Below, piece by piece: positions 36,871 to 46,149 of a stretch of 64,000 bases of DNA. A program made the translations under genes and the position numbers. Source of the DNA: Methylobacterium sp. SyP6R (GTDB lineage: Bacteria; Pseudomonadota; Alphaproteobacteria; Rhizobiales; Beijerinckiaceae); the NCBI RefSeq assembly GCF_019216885.1, contig NZ_JAAQRC020000003.1, positions 186,001 to 250,000 of the forward strand. The letters run 5' to 3'. The notes beneath the pieces were generated by a model that saw only the letters and a list, made by a program, of their open reading frames with translations, ran no database searches and had not been told where the DNA came from. Positions within the stretch are counted from its first letter, which is position 1. The number at the start of each line of letters is the position of its first letter.

Positions 36871-38877
36871 GTGGCTGATACATATCTTGCGCCTGCAACC
36901 CAGGTACTATCGACATTTACGACAGAAGCTCCGAGTGCGTCTGGAAACGCGGCTGCGGCCAGCGCGTTGCAGGCTTCGCTCAATGACGTGATCTCGACGA
37001 TTCCTCTCGGGCAGGACACCAACACATCGGTGCAGCGCGAGGTCCTGACCGGAAACGAGGTGTCGACCGCGCCGGTGGCCAGCGTCGTCTCGAGCGGGAC
37101 GACCAACATCGCGAACACCTCGCAATCGCAGATCGTGTCGTATTCCGGCGGCGGTACGGTGACCGGCTCGTCGACCAGCGATCAGCCCCGGGCGATCGTC
37201 ATCACCGACAATACGGCGATGAACGTCGCACTCGGTGGCGCCGGCAAGACCACGGTCGCGCTCGGCTCGGGCGAAGCGACCATCAATGCGGCGAGCACGG
37301 GTGGGACCACCGTCATCGGCGGCGCCGGCAACCTCGCGCTGACGGCGACGACCGGTGATGCGAACGTAGTGCTCGGATCAGGCACCGCGAAGATTCTCGC
37401 GGAGACCTCCGGCACGACGAAGGTCACGGCGGGCACGGGCGAGGTTCAGCTCGCGGCCACCGGTCCCGGCAACACCGAGGTCGCGCTCGGGACGGGTGCC
37501 GCTCAGATCCTGACCAACAGCACCGGCACGACCGTGGTCACCGGTGGCACCGGGACGATGAGCGTCAACGCCGTCGGCAGCGGAGCGGCGACCATCAATA
37601 CCGGTCAGGCCAGCAACGCCACCGTCTCGACCGGGGGGGGCGCCGACACGCTCGTCGTCGGCAAGGGATCGGTCAATGCCGACCTCGGCTCCGGCAACAA
37701 CGTCGTGCAGACTTCTGCCCCGACAACCCAGAGCGGCCAATCCGGGTTCGTCCCGTCGAACTCGCATGACGGCTACACTCTCAGTGTCGACGGCAACAAC
37801 CGCATCGTGCTCGATGACGGCCAGGGTCACGTCTCGACGCTCGCCAACGTCAACGTCGTCCAGTTCAGCAACGGGTCGACTTTCGTCAAGGCCTCAACCG
37901 CCGACGAAGCGATCATCGCCCGCATGTACGAGGCGGTGCTCGACCGCACGGCCGATTCTGCCGGCATCTACAACTGGTGGGATGCGTATAACAGCGGTCA
38001 GTTGTCTCTGCAGCAGGTGGGGACGTCGTTCCTCAATTCCACCGAGGCGCAGCTGAAGGGCTTCGGGCCCAACATCGACAACGCGACGTTCGTCACCAAC
38101 CTGTATCACAACCTGCTGGAGCGCGATCCCGATCAGGCGGGTCTGTTGAACTGGACGAACGCGCTCAACAACGGCGCGCTGTCGCGCGCTGACGTCCTCC
38201 TCAGCTTCACCGCCTCGGTCGAAGGGGCGGCGACGAATGCCGGCAGCGTGCTGCTCTCCACCGTCTCGGGGGCAGGCCAGGACTACACGCCCCACACCTT
38301 CAATGTCATTCCGGACGGTTCGCAGACGGTATCGGGTGGCGCGGGCTTCGACGTCGTCAACTTCGCCGGAAGCAAGTCCAGCTTCACCACGCAGATCGAC
38401 CTCGACAAGGTCACGGTGTTCAACGCCGCGACCAACTCGACGACGACCATCAACCATGCCGAGTACATCAAGTTCGGCGATGGTGGCGTGATGATCAACG
38501 CCGCCAACGCGGATCAAGCCGTGATCGCGCGCATGTACGACGCGGTGCTCAACCGCGATGCCGATGCCGACGGCCTGCACAACTGGTGGGCTGCCCACGA
38601 CAACGGCATGAGCCTGACGGACATCGCGCACAGCTTCCTCACGAGCCCCGAGTTCCAGGCCCAGTCGGCCAATATCTCGGACACCGCTTTCGTCTCGCTC
38701 ATGTACCAGAACATGTTCGGCCGGTCCCCGGATCAGGGTGGTCTCGAGAACTGGACGAACGCGCTCTCGCACGGGATGTCGCGGGAGGATGTGGTCGTCA
38801 ACATCGCCAAGTCGGTCGAGGGCGCCAGCCACTCGGCGGATACGATCAAGATCATCGACCACACCCACACCTACTGA
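36871..38877 (+). CDS. Secreted DUF4214 repeat protein (probable type I secretion substrate)
   Basis: 668 aa from GTG 36871 with an AAAGGGG site. No Sec signal. Residues about 100-290 are Gly/Thr/Ala-rich with repeated short beta units (GAGKTTVALGSGEATINAAS, GAGNLALTATTGDANVVLGS) predicting a beta-helix. Two blocks of paired DUF4214 domains follow, about 340-460 (ARMYEAVLDRTADSAGIYNW) and 545-665 (ARMYDAVLNRDADADGLHNW; NMFGRSPDQGGLENWTNALS). The composition and C-terminal unit fit export by an ABC/HlyD system such as the one at 41-46 kb. It shares DUF4214 units with both subtilase copies. Probable adhesin or S-layer-like surface protein. Confidence 0.8.
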   Translation: MADTYLAPATQVLSTFTTEAPSASGNAAAASALQASLNDVISTIPLGQDTNTSVQREVLTGNEVSTAPVASVVSSGTTNIANTSQSQIVSYSGGGTVTGSSTSDQPRAIVITDNTAMNVALGGAGKTTVALGSGEATINAASTGGTTVIGGAGNLALTATTGDANVVLGSGTAKILAETSGTTKVTAGTGEVQLAATGPGNTEVALGTGAAQILTNSTGTTVVTGGTGTMSVNAVGSGAATINTGQASNATVSTGGGADTLVVGKGSVNADLGSGNNVVQTSAPTTQSGQSGFVPSNSHDGYTLSVDGNNRIVLDDGQGHVSTLANVNVVQFSNGSTFVKASTADEAIIARMYEAVLDRTADSAGIYNWWDAYNSGQLSLQQVGTSFLNSTEAQLKGFGPNIDNATFVTNLYHNLLERDPDQAGLLNWTNALNNGALSRADVLLSFTASVEGAATNAGSVLLSTVSGAGQDYTPHTFNVIPDGSQTVSGGAGFDVVNFAGSKSSFTTQIDLDKVTVFNAATNSTTTINHAEYIKFGDGGVMINAANADQAVIARMYDAVLNRDADADGLHNWWAAHDNGMSLTDIAHSFLTSPEFQAQSANISDTAFVSLMYQNMFGRSPDQGGLENWTNALSHGMSREDVVVNIAKSVEGASHSADTIKIIDHTHTY

Positions 38878-38899
38878 GCCCTTTCACCATTGGAGAGAG

Positions 38900-38924
38900 A
38901 AGGCCGGGCCTCGCGCCCGGCCTT
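38900..38924 (+). terminator. Rho-independent-like terminator after the DUF4214 gene
   Basis: AAGGCCGGG (38900-38908) pairs with CCCGGCCTT (38916-38924) over a 7-nt loop, 23 bp after the stop at 38877. It is followed by CCTTCG rather than a strong T-run. Position fits termination of the 35888-38877 transcript. Confidence 0.65.
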
Positions 38925-39090
38925 CCTTCGTCTACGGCCACTCGTCGTCACGGTGTGATGATCGGGGCGAAGTCGGCCTGATTTGGGACATCTTGCTGGG
39001 CAAGAGACTTGCGTGGGGTGGAGCCAGCTAGGCTAAAGGATCTCATCCCGCCGCACCGGTCGGGGCGATCTGCCTGGAAGGGACGTTTCT

Positions 39091-39717
39091 TTGAGTGCGC
39101 AGCGAGACCCGAACGCGATGCGAGCGGCCCAAACTGTCCTCCATGTCGGCTGCGGCGCGTATGCGCGGGAGAAGCTCCATCCGGTATTCCGCACAAGCGG
39201 ATGGCGTGAGATCCGGATGGATCTCGATCCACGGGTCAAGCCGGATCTCGTCGGTTCGATGACCGACCTCTCCGCCTTTGGCGACGGGACGATCGGCGCC
39301 GTCTGGTCGTCTCACAACATCGAGCACCTGTACGATCACGAGGTCCCCGCCGCCTTCAGCGAGTTTCGCCGCGTGCTGAGCCGCGACGGGTACGCTCTGG
39401 TCACGACGCCGGATCTTGCGGCGGTGGCGCAACTCGTCGTGGATGGGCATCTGGAGGAGGCCGCCTATCAGTCACCGGCCGGTCCGGTCTCTGCGCTCGA
39501 CATGATCTTCGGCCACCGTGCCTCGATTCGGTCGGGCTTCGAGCTGATGGCGCATCGCACCGCGTTCACCGCCGAGCGGCTGGGTCGTCTGCTGCTCGAG
39601 GCAGGGTTCCCGAAGGTTCTCGTCCGGCGCGGGCGACGTTACGACCTGTGGGCGGTCGCACTGATGTCGGAGACGATTCCGGACGAACCCTTCGCCGACC
39701 TCATCCGCCAATCCTGA
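39091..39717 (+). CDS. SAM-dependent methyltransferase-like protein
   Basis: 208 aa from TTG 39091, preferred because GGAAGGGA lies 7 bp upstream; ATG 39118 is an alternative. Motif I is VLHVGCGAYAREKLHP, then RMDLDPRVKPDLVGSMTDLS and the post-I segment AVWSSHNIEHLYDHEV, YALVTTPDLAAVAQLV. This matches small class I methyltransferases found in glycan clusters (Methyltransf_11-like). Followed after 13 bp by a glycosyltransferase, so probably co-transcribed and acting on the same sugar. Confidence 0.8.
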   Translation: MSAQRDPNAMRAAQTVLHVGCGAYAREKLHPVFRTSGWREIRMDLDPRVKPDLVGSMTDLSAFGDGTIGAVWSSHNIEHLYDHEVPAAFSEFRRVLSRDGYALVTTPDLAAVAQLVVDGHLEEAAYQSPAGPVSALDMIFGHRASIRSGFELMAHRTAFTAERLGRLLLEAGFPKVLVRRGRRYDLWAVALMSETIPDEPFADLIRQS

Positions 39718-39730
39718 GGATGCGGAAACC

Positions 39731-40921
39731 ATGGCGTTGCGCGTTCTCCTCATTCACCAGACATTCCCCTCTCAGCTCGTCGCCGCACTTGAGGCGCTTG
39801 AGGCGCGAGAGGACGTCGAGCTCGCCGGGATCGGGATGAATCCCTATCGTCGCCCGGGCCTGCGGTACCGTCAGTATACCCCCGCCCTGATCGAGCACAC
39901 CGGCGATGCGGTGCTCGACGACCTGACGACCCGGGCCGCGATGGCCGCCGGAGCGGCCGCGGCGGCGCGGGCTCTGCGGTACGACGGGTTCGAGCCGGAC
40001 GTCATCGTCGCTCATCCCGGTTGGGGCGAGGCCCTCTACATGAAGGACCTGTTTCCGCGGGCGAAGCTGATCTGCTACTGCGAGTACTACTACCTTCGCG
40101 AGGGGGGCGAGGTGAACTTCGACCCGGAGTTCCCTCCCGCCTCGCCCGAGATCCTGCACCGGATGCGGGCCCGCAATGCCGTCACCCTCGCAAGCCTGGA
40201 AGATGCGGAGGTCGGCGTCGCCCCCACCATCTGGCAACGCTACACCTTCCCGGCTTTCCTGCACTCGCGCATCCGGATCGTCCACGAGGGGATCCTGCCA
40301 CCGGAACCGCCCGGCTTTGGCAGGCCTGTTCCGCGGCGCGAGGATAACGTGGTCACGTTCGCGGCGCGCCATCTCGAACCCCATCGCGGCTTCCACACCT
40401 TCATGCGCGCCGTTCCGCGGATCCTGCAGCAGAATCCGGCTGCAGATATCCGCATCATCGGTTCCGATCAGGGCGGCTACGGCGCCCCACCTGGCGACGG
40501 CCGGACCTGGAAGGAGTTCCTCCTGGGCGAGGTCGGTGGCGAGCTCGATCCGCGGCGCGTCCATTTCCTCGGATTGCTCGACCGTCCGCGCTACGTCGAG
40601 ATGCTGCGCCGGACCAGCGTCCATACATACCTGACCTACCCGTTCGTCCTTTCTTGGTCGGCCCTCGAGGCCATGGCGCTGGGCTGTCCGATGGTGATGT
40701 CGGACACCACGCCCACCCGCGAGCTGATCCGGACCGGGGACGAAGCCGAGATCGTCGACTTCTTCGACCCGGCTGCTCTGGCCGAGACGGTCTGCCGCCT
40801 GTTGGTCGATGGCCGCCGCCGCGATGAACTTGCCGCGCGCGGGCCGCAGATCGTGGTCGAGCGTCGGCTCAGCAGAGAGGACGGACAGGAGGCATGGCGG
40901 CAGCTGATCCTCTCGCTCTGA
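39731..40921 (+). CDS. Glycosyltransferase family 4 protein
   Basis: 396 aa. GT-B fold: N-terminal MALRVLLIHQTFPSQLVAAL and DVIVAHPGWGEALYMKDLFP. C-terminal nucleotide-sugar part: NVVTFAARHLEPHRGFHTFM, VHTYLTYPFVLSWSALEAMA, then LGCPMVMSDTTPTRELI. Members with this LSWSALEAMALGCP pattern transfer hexoses in polysaccharide or glycoprotein assembly; the donor cannot be read. Directly downstream of a methyltransferase and upstream of the type I secretion ABC genes. Confidence 0.87.
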   Translation: MALRVLLIHQTFPSQLVAALEALEAREDVELAGIGMNPYRRPGLRYRQYTPALIEHTGDAVLDDLTTRAAMAAGAAAAARALRYDGFEPDVIVAHPGWGEALYMKDLFPRAKLICYCEYYYLREGGEVNFDPEFPPASPEILHRMRARNAVTLASLEDAEVGVAPTIWQRYTFPAFLHSRIRIVHEGILPPEPPGFGRPVPRREDNVVTFAARHLEPHRGFHTFMRAVPRILQQNPAADIRIIGSDQGGYGAPPGDGRTWKEFLLGEVGGELDPRRVHFLGLLDRPRYVEMLRRTSVHTYLTYPFVLSWSALEAMALGCPMVMSDTTPTRELIRTGDEAEIVDFFDPAALAETVCRLLVDGRRRDELAARGPQIVVERRLSREDGQEAWRQLILSL

Positions 40922-41180
40922 TGCTGTCGTGCGCCGGAGGACCGGCTGCGCGATGGTCGCATTAGCTCTAGTCGAGGCACCGGCTCCTTGGTCGTGTCAC
41001 AAATCTCTGTATGATCGGGAAGTGGAGCCGGAATGCTCGTATCGGCACGACAAGTTAGAAACAGACTGCCATACGGTCCGCGATTTGCACCGCGGCGGCG
41101 CTCGCTGTCGCGGTCCGGCGCGACGGACCTTTCAGCGACAACCGCTTGCGCTCACGTTGTGCAGGAGGCCGGTGAGGAGA

Positions 41181-42941
41181 ATGAGTTCGATGCGGGGTAA
41201 AGCGAAGCGGCCCGGGCCGCACAAGAGGGACACGCCGCTCGACCGAGGGGTCCAGGCCGTGCGGCCTGCACTCATCCATTTATGTCTGTTTAGTCTCCTC
41301 CTTAATCTCCTGAGCTTCTCCACCGTCATCTACACTATGCAGGTATTCGATCGCGTACTGTCGACGCGTAGCATTAGCACGTTGATATCTCTGACTATCC
41401 TGTTTCTGCTTGCCACGGCTGCAACGGCCATTCTAGGTGCTTGCCGTGCCTCGGCGCTGCGCCGCATCGGCGGCGCTCTCGACCGCGAGGTTGTTCGCGA
41501 TCTTTACGACCTGGTCTATGCCGAGACGCTGGAGACGCGTCGGTTAGATACAATGCATGCTTTCCGTGATCTGGAAACTATTCGACAGTTTATCGCGAGC
41601 CAAGCGATAGTGCCGCTTTTCGACTTGCCTTGGATTCCCATCTATCTGATAGTTGCCTTCTCCCTGCATGTTTGGCTCGGTACCGCCATGACGGTTGCAA
41701 TCGTCGTTGTGCTGATACTGGCTGTCCTCAACGAAATTTTCAATCGCGCAAATCTCGACCGGGCCTCACAAAACGCAACTCAAGCCCAGTGGCTCTTGGA
41801 CAGCGCGGTACGAGAAGCGGAAATCCTGCACGTCATGTCGATGGTCCTCGGCTTCCGGGACCAGTGGCTCGCAGCCTACAACAAGAGCCTCGCATGGCAG
41901 ATTGCAGCAACCCACGTCTCCAAAACGATCGCGACGGTTCTGAAGTTCTGGCAGCAGTTCACATCGTTCGGCTTGGTGGCGCTTTCGGCGTACCTTTCCA
42001 TCCAGGGGCAGGTCTCGCCCGGTGCAATGTTCGCCGTCATGTTCATCAGCGGAGCGTGTATCGGCGTCGTCCAGGCGGCTTCCAGCCAGTGGCTCGTATT
42101 CCTCCAGGCGCGCCAAGCTTATGGGCGGTTGCAGATTTTGTTCCGTGCTGCTGATGGTGCTGGATCACGGATGTCGTTGCCGCGTCCTGAGGGCCGCCTT
42201 GACGTCAGTTCGTTGGCGGTAACTGCGCCTGGCACGTCGCACTTCATCCTGAGCCAAGTGAGTTTTTCCCTGCCAGCCGGCACGGTGACAGCTGTGGTAG
42301 GGCCGAGCGGAGCCGGCAAGTCGACGCTGGTGCGCTGCCTGATTGGTATCTGGGCGCCATCTCTGGGTACGGTGCGGTTGGATGGATCGGAGCTACAGCA
42401 CTGGGAGGCGGACGCATTAGGGCAACACCTAGGTTACCTGCCGCAGAGCGTAGAACTCTTGTCGGGAACGATCGCGCAGAACATAGCGCGGTTCGGGCGC
42501 GTGGACGACGCGGCGGTTCTGGCAGCGGCGCAACTGGCGGGGGTGCATGAGGTGATCCAGCAATTGCCCCAGGGCTATGGCACGGATGTGGGGGAGGGGG
42601 GGAGCGCCCTGTCGGGCGGTCAGCGGCAGCGTATCGGCTTGGCGCGTGCAATCTACGGAGACCCCGCTCTGGTGGTTTTAGACGAGCCAAATTCGAACTT
42701 GGACGCTCTAGGGGAGGCAGCTCTGGCGCAGGCGCTGGAGGTGCTGAAGGGTCGTGGGACGACCTGCGTGTTGATCACCCATAAGGCGAACGTGCTGACG
42801 CTGGCGGATTACATCCTGGTGCTAAAGGATGGCACGGTGTCGCGGTTCGGTACACGTGACGAGGTGCTCACGCCGCAGAAGGCTGCTCTACGCTCGGCCG
42901 GCTCCACCTCGCTTCCGACCCGCCATGCTGCCGCCGGATGA
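41181..42941 (+). CDS. Type I secretion ABC permease/ATPase (1)
   Basis: 586 aa from ATG 41181 (GGTGAGGAGA site); the open frame starts earlier without coding character. N-terminal membrane domain (about 20-310) with LSFSTVIYTMQVFDRVLSTR and DLPWIPIYLIVAFSLHVWLG, as in PrtD/HlyB-type exporters. The ATPase domain (about 330-570) has Walker A GPSGAGKSTLVRCLIG, signature LSGGQRQRIGLARAIYG, Walker B ALVVLDEPNSNLD and H-loop ITHKA. No C39 peptidase domain. The ATPase DNA (42108-42874) is identical to that of the next gene. Stop overlaps the next ATG (ATGA). Confidence 0.9.
   Translation: MSSMRGKAKRPGPHKRDTPLDRGVQAVRPALIHLCLFSLLLNLLSFSTVIYTMQVFDRVLSTRSISTLISLTILFLLATAATAILGACRASALRRIGGALDREVVRDLYDLVYAETLETRRLDTMHAFRDLETIRQFIASQAIVPLFDLPWIPIYLIVAFSLHVWLGTAMTVAIVVVLILAVLNEIFNRANLDRASQNATQAQWLLDSAVREAEILHVMSMVLGFRDQWLAAYNKSLAWQIAATHVSKTIATVLKFWQQFTSFGLVALSAYLSIQGQVSPGAMFAVMFISGACIGVVQAASSQWLVFLQARQAYGRLQILFRAADGAGSRMSLPRPEGRLDVSSLAVTAPGTSHFILSQVSFSLPAGTVTAVVGPSGAGKSTLVRCLIGIWAPSLGTVRLDGSELQHWEADALGQHLGYLPQSVELLSGTIAQNIARFGRVDDAAVLAAAQLAGVHEVIQQLPQGYGTDVGEGGSALSGGQRQRIGLARAIYGDPALVVLDEPNSNLDALGEAALAQALEVLKGRGTTCVLITHKANVLTLADYILVLKDGTVSRFGTRDEVLTPQKAALRSAGSTSLPTRHAAAG
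42108..42874. repeat. 767-bp direct repeat: ATPase-domain block, copy 1
   Basis: Identical by inspection to 43886-44652 (offset 1778). It begins GCGCGCCAAGCTTATGGGCG at the membrane/ATPase domain border and ends at GCTCACGCC just before the divergent C-termini. Flanking membrane-domain DNA is unrelated, so this is a domain-restricted identity typical of gene conversion or domain swap. Confidence 0.92.
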
Positions 42942-44695
42942 TGCCAATGTCTTCTGACTTTACAGTCCCTGCCCCGAGTGACGTCGGGCCAGCTCCGGTG
43001 CAACATAACCAGACTGCGTTAAGCCGAACACTGGCCGTGCAGCGGCCCGCGCTGCTTCACGCGGCGCTGATCAGCCTATTTCTCAGCGTTTCAGTGCTGA
43101 CCGGCAGTATATTTGTTGAGCAAGTATATGACCGAGTGATGATTCATAAACAGATAGTGACGCTGATCATTTTATTTATTATCCTAGTTGCTCAGCTCGT
43201 TGTTGCTGGTGTCCTTTCTAAGCTGCGCGATGCAATCCTTGAACGAGTGGGGCTGAATATAGATGCAGAGTTACGTCCAGCTCTCTTTAGCGTTCGAGTT
43301 CGAGCTGCGATAGGTGTCCCCAAGCCAAACGCCCGGGACGGGCTCGACGACCTTGATACGCTGCGCGGCTTCATCGGTGGAACCGGCGTGTCAGCGTTAT
43401 ATGATGCGTTGCCGATTCCTATATACCTCGCAGTCTGTTTCGCGATTCACAATGTGCTTGGTTTGTTCGCGGCCAGTGCCGTCGCGATCGTGGCTTTCTT
43501 AGGAATCTATCAGACTCTGCTTCGCTCCCGGCGCTTGCTAGTTCCTATGCGTGCGGCTGCCAAAACTTTAATCCTAGCCGATACATACAAAAATATCGAG
43601 GCTGTACAGGCGCTGGGAATGCGAGCAGCATTCCGCGCACGATGGGTTGAGTCTCACGAAAGAGACTCCCATTCTAATATTTTGCTCGAAGACCATCTTG
43701 CTATAATTAAATCTATAACTAATTTTTTGACTTCTGTACTTGCAGGACTATGTATGGGAGTGGGTGCATATTTAGCAATTAATAACGAAATATCTCCAGG
43801 CAATGTTGTCGGCGTAATGTTAATTGCTAACAAACTTCTGCAACCGATCTCGCAATTTATTGGTGAGCTGCCCTCATTCATGCGAGCGCGCCAAGCTTAT
43901 GGGCGGTTGCAGATTTTGTTCCGTGCTGCTGATGGTGCTGGATCACGGATGTCGTTGCCGCGTCCTGAGGGCCGCCTTGACGTCAGTTCGTTGGCGGTAA
44001 CTGCGCCTGGCACGTCGCACTTCATCCTGAGCCAAGTGAGTTTTTCCCTGCCAGCCGGCACGGTGACAGCTGTGGTAGGGCCGAGCGGAGCCGGCAAGTC
44101 GACGCTGGTGCGCTGCCTGATTGGTATCTGGGCGCCATCTCTGGGTACGGTGCGGTTGGATGGATCGGAGCTACAGCACTGGGAGGCGGACGCATTAGGG
44201 CAACACCTAGGTTACCTGCCGCAGAGCGTAGAACTCTTGTCGGGAACGATCGCGCAGAACATAGCGCGGTTCGGGCGCGTGGACGACGCGGCGGTTCTGG
44301 CAGCGGCGCAACTGGCGGGGGTGCATGAGGTGATCCAGCAATTGCCCCAGGGCTATGGCACGGATGTGGGGGAGGGGGGGAGCGCCCTGTCGGGCGGTCA
44401 GCGGCAGCGTATCGGCTTGGCGCGTGCAATCTACGGAGACCCCGCTCTGGTGGTTTTAGACGAGCCAAATTCGAACTTGGACGCTCTAGGGGAGGCAGCT
44501 CTGGCGCAGGCGCTGGAGGTGCTGAAGGGTCGTGGGACGACCTGCGTGTTGATCACCCATAAGGCGAACGTGCTGACGCTGGCGGATTACATCCTGGTGC
44601 TAAAGGATGGCACGGTGTCGCGGTTCGGTACACGTGACGAGGTGCTCACGCCACGTGAATCAGTATGGAGTAACAACAACCCGAGCGCCTCATAA
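42938..44695 (+). CDS. Type I secretion ABC permease/ATPase (2)
   Basis: 585 aa; ATG 42938 overlaps the previous stop, with further ATGs at 42941 and 42947. The membrane domain (about 35-315) is distinct from protein 1 (LISLFLSVSVLTGSIFVEQV, YDALPIPIYLAVCFAIHNVL) and AT-rich. The ATPase domain is identical at DNA level to protein 1. The adjacent half-transporters probably form a heterodimer, or one is a duplicated exporter repaired by conversion. With the HlyD gene 41 bp downstream this makes an inner-membrane type I secretion unit. The C-terminal tail differs (TPRESVWSNNNPSAS). Confidence 0.9.
   Translation: MMPMSSDFTVPAPSDVGPAPVQHNQTALSRTLAVQRPALLHAALISLFLSVSVLTGSIFVEQVYDRVMIHKQIVTLIILFIILVAQLVVAGVLSKLRDAILERVGLNIDAELRPALFSVRVRAAIGVPKPNARDGLDDLDTLRGFIGGTGVSALYDALPIPIYLAVCFAIHNVLGLFAASAVAIVAFLGIYQTLLRSRRLLVPMRAAAKTLILADTYKNIEAVQALGMRAAFRARWVESHERDSHSNILLEDHLAIIKSITNFLTSVLAGLCMGVGAYLAINNEISPGNVVGVMLIANKLLQPISQFIGELPSFMRARQAYGRLQILFRAADGAGSRMSLPRPEGRLDVSSLAVTAPGTSHFILSQVSFSLPAGTVTAVVGPSGAGKSTLVRCLIGIWAPSLGTVRLDGSELQHWEADALGQHLGYLPQSVELLSGTIAQNIARFGRVDDAAVLAAAQLAGVHEVIQQLPQGYGTDVGEGGSALSGGQRQRIGLARAIYGDPALVVLDEPNSNLDALGEAALAQALEVLKGRGTTCVLITHKANVLTLADYILVLKDGTVSRFGTRDEVLTPRESVWSNNNPSAS
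43886..44652. repeat. 767-bp direct repeat: ATPase-domain block, copy 2
   Basis: Partner of 42108-42874. In this gene the G/C-rich ATPase block sits between an AT-rich membrane domain and an AT-rich tail, suggesting the direction of transfer was from gene 1 to gene 2 (inference from composition). Confidence 0.92.
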
Positions 44696-44736
44696 GTTTT
44701 CACTGCTTCCAACACATCTTTGATCTGAGGCATCAA

Positions 44737-46059
44737 ATGCAGCTTACATCGCAAATGCATGCACCTACGATACAAACTAGCTGGCACAAGCCAGTTTCAC
44801 TTGCATATCTTATTATTCTGACGACTTTTGGCGGCGGCGCCGGATGGGCCACTTTTGCTAGGTTAGAAAGTGCGGCTATCGCCAACGGCGTTGTCGTCGC
44901 GGAGACGAATAGAAAGACTATTCAACACCTCGAGGGAGGAATAGTGCGTGAAATTTTAGTCAAAGACGGGGATCGAGTGCAAGAAGGTGATATAATTTTA
45001 AAGATGGACGATACACAAGCAAAATCAAATCTCGATACTATAAAAAACCAAATAAATGTCTTCAGAATACAGGAAGCTAGACTTCTTGCGGAGCTGCATA
45101 AGTCATCGAAAATAGTTTTGCCAAATGATATAGCCGGTCGATTAAGTGAGTACCAAATAAGGCGTGTCTATGATGACCAAGTAAGCAATATGTTACAGCG
45201 CGCAACGTACATTAAGTCGCAAGTTGATGTATTGAACTCAAAAATCTTACAATCGGAGCAGGAATTAAGTGCGCTCGCAAATGACGCTGAACGCGCAAGT
45301 CAGCAATTGCTGACCATAGATCAAGAGCTTGGCGGACTGCGGCAACTCCTCGCTAAGCAACTAGTGCCCATTTCGCGCGTTGCGAGCCTCGAACGCGAGA
45401 GGATTCGGTTACAAGGAGTCTCGGAGAGAGCTGTATCAGATAAGAAAAAAGTTGCGCAGTCAATACAAGAAACAAATCTGACAATAGTGCAGATTCAGAA
45501 GCAATTTCTTCAGCAGGTATCATCCGATATTGTGGATGTACGGAAAACGCTTTCCGAGCTAGCGGAGAAAGAAAGAGTTGCGAATGATATTTTACAACGA
45601 ACGGAACTGAAAGCTCCGAGGACCGGAATTGTACAAGCATCAAAAATTTTTACGATCGGCGCAGTAATTAGACCTGGTGACCCAATACTTGAGATATCGC
45701 CCACGGGAGATCAATTAACAATTTCTATACAGATATCGCCAGGAGATATTGATTCGATTAGTGAAGGTCTTACCGCTCAGGTGCGATTCCCTACATATCA
45801 TTCACGTCGGGTGCCTTTCATGTTTGGACATCTTAAATCGGTTTCGTATGATCGCGTCACGGACCCCCAAGATCCGCGTAATTTTTACTATCAGGGACAA
45901 ATTACTGTTGACGCAGCCTCAGTACCGCTGGAAATCAAAGATAAACTAAAACCTGGCATACCAGCAGAGGTAATAGTTACGACCGGGGAGCAAACACCAA
46001 TTGATTATTTCTTAGGACCACTTTTCGATAGACTAGCACACGGTTTGCGTGAACGTTAA
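44737..46059 (+). CDS. HlyD family type I secretion periplasmic adaptor
   Basis: 440 aa. One N-terminal membrane helix (SLAYLIILTTFGGGAGWATF). Lipoyl-like half-motifs flank a long coiled coil: first half QHLEGGIVREILVKDGDRVQ near 68-87, coiled coil about 95-290 (heptad-rich, QSEQELSALANDAERASQQL), second half LKAPRTGIVQASKIFTIGAV near 300. A beta-barrel and PrtE/HlyD C-terminal section follow (KLKPGIPAEVIVTTGEQTPI). It links the ABC exporter to an outer-membrane TolC protein, which is not in the window. Coding DNA is AT-rich compared with the region before 43 kb. Confidence 0.92.
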   Translation: MQLTSQMHAPTIQTSWHKPVSLAYLIILTTFGGGAGWATFARLESAAIANGVVVAETNRKTIQHLEGGIVREILVKDGDRVQEGDIILKMDDTQAKSNLDTIKNQINVFRIQEARLLAELHKSSKIVLPNDIAGRLSEYQIRRVYDDQVSNMLQRATYIKSQVDVLNSKILQSEQELSALANDAERASQQLLTIDQELGGLRQLLAKQLVPISRVASLERERIRLQGVSERAVSDKKKVAQSIQETNLTIVQIQKQFLQQVSSDIVDVRKTLSELAEKERVANDILQRTELKAPRTGIVQASKIFTIGAVIRPGDPILEISPTGDQLTISIQISPGDIDSISEGLTAQVRFPTYHSRRVPFMFGHLKSVSYDRVTDPQDPRNFYYQGQITVDAASVPLEIKDKLKPGIPAEVIVTTGEQTPIDYFLGPLFDRLAHGLRER

Positions 46060-46149
46060 AATTTGGCAAAATAAGGAGAGCGAAGTTGTAATACGCATGA
46101 CAAATGGAATATATCTGCCTCTATCATAAAAGCTTCAGGTAGCATAGAG

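Noticed and set aside
42938..44695. Possibility that the two ABC genes are one tandem duplication
   Set aside because: Only the ATPase block is identical; the membrane domains differ completely, so a whole-gene duplication is not supported.
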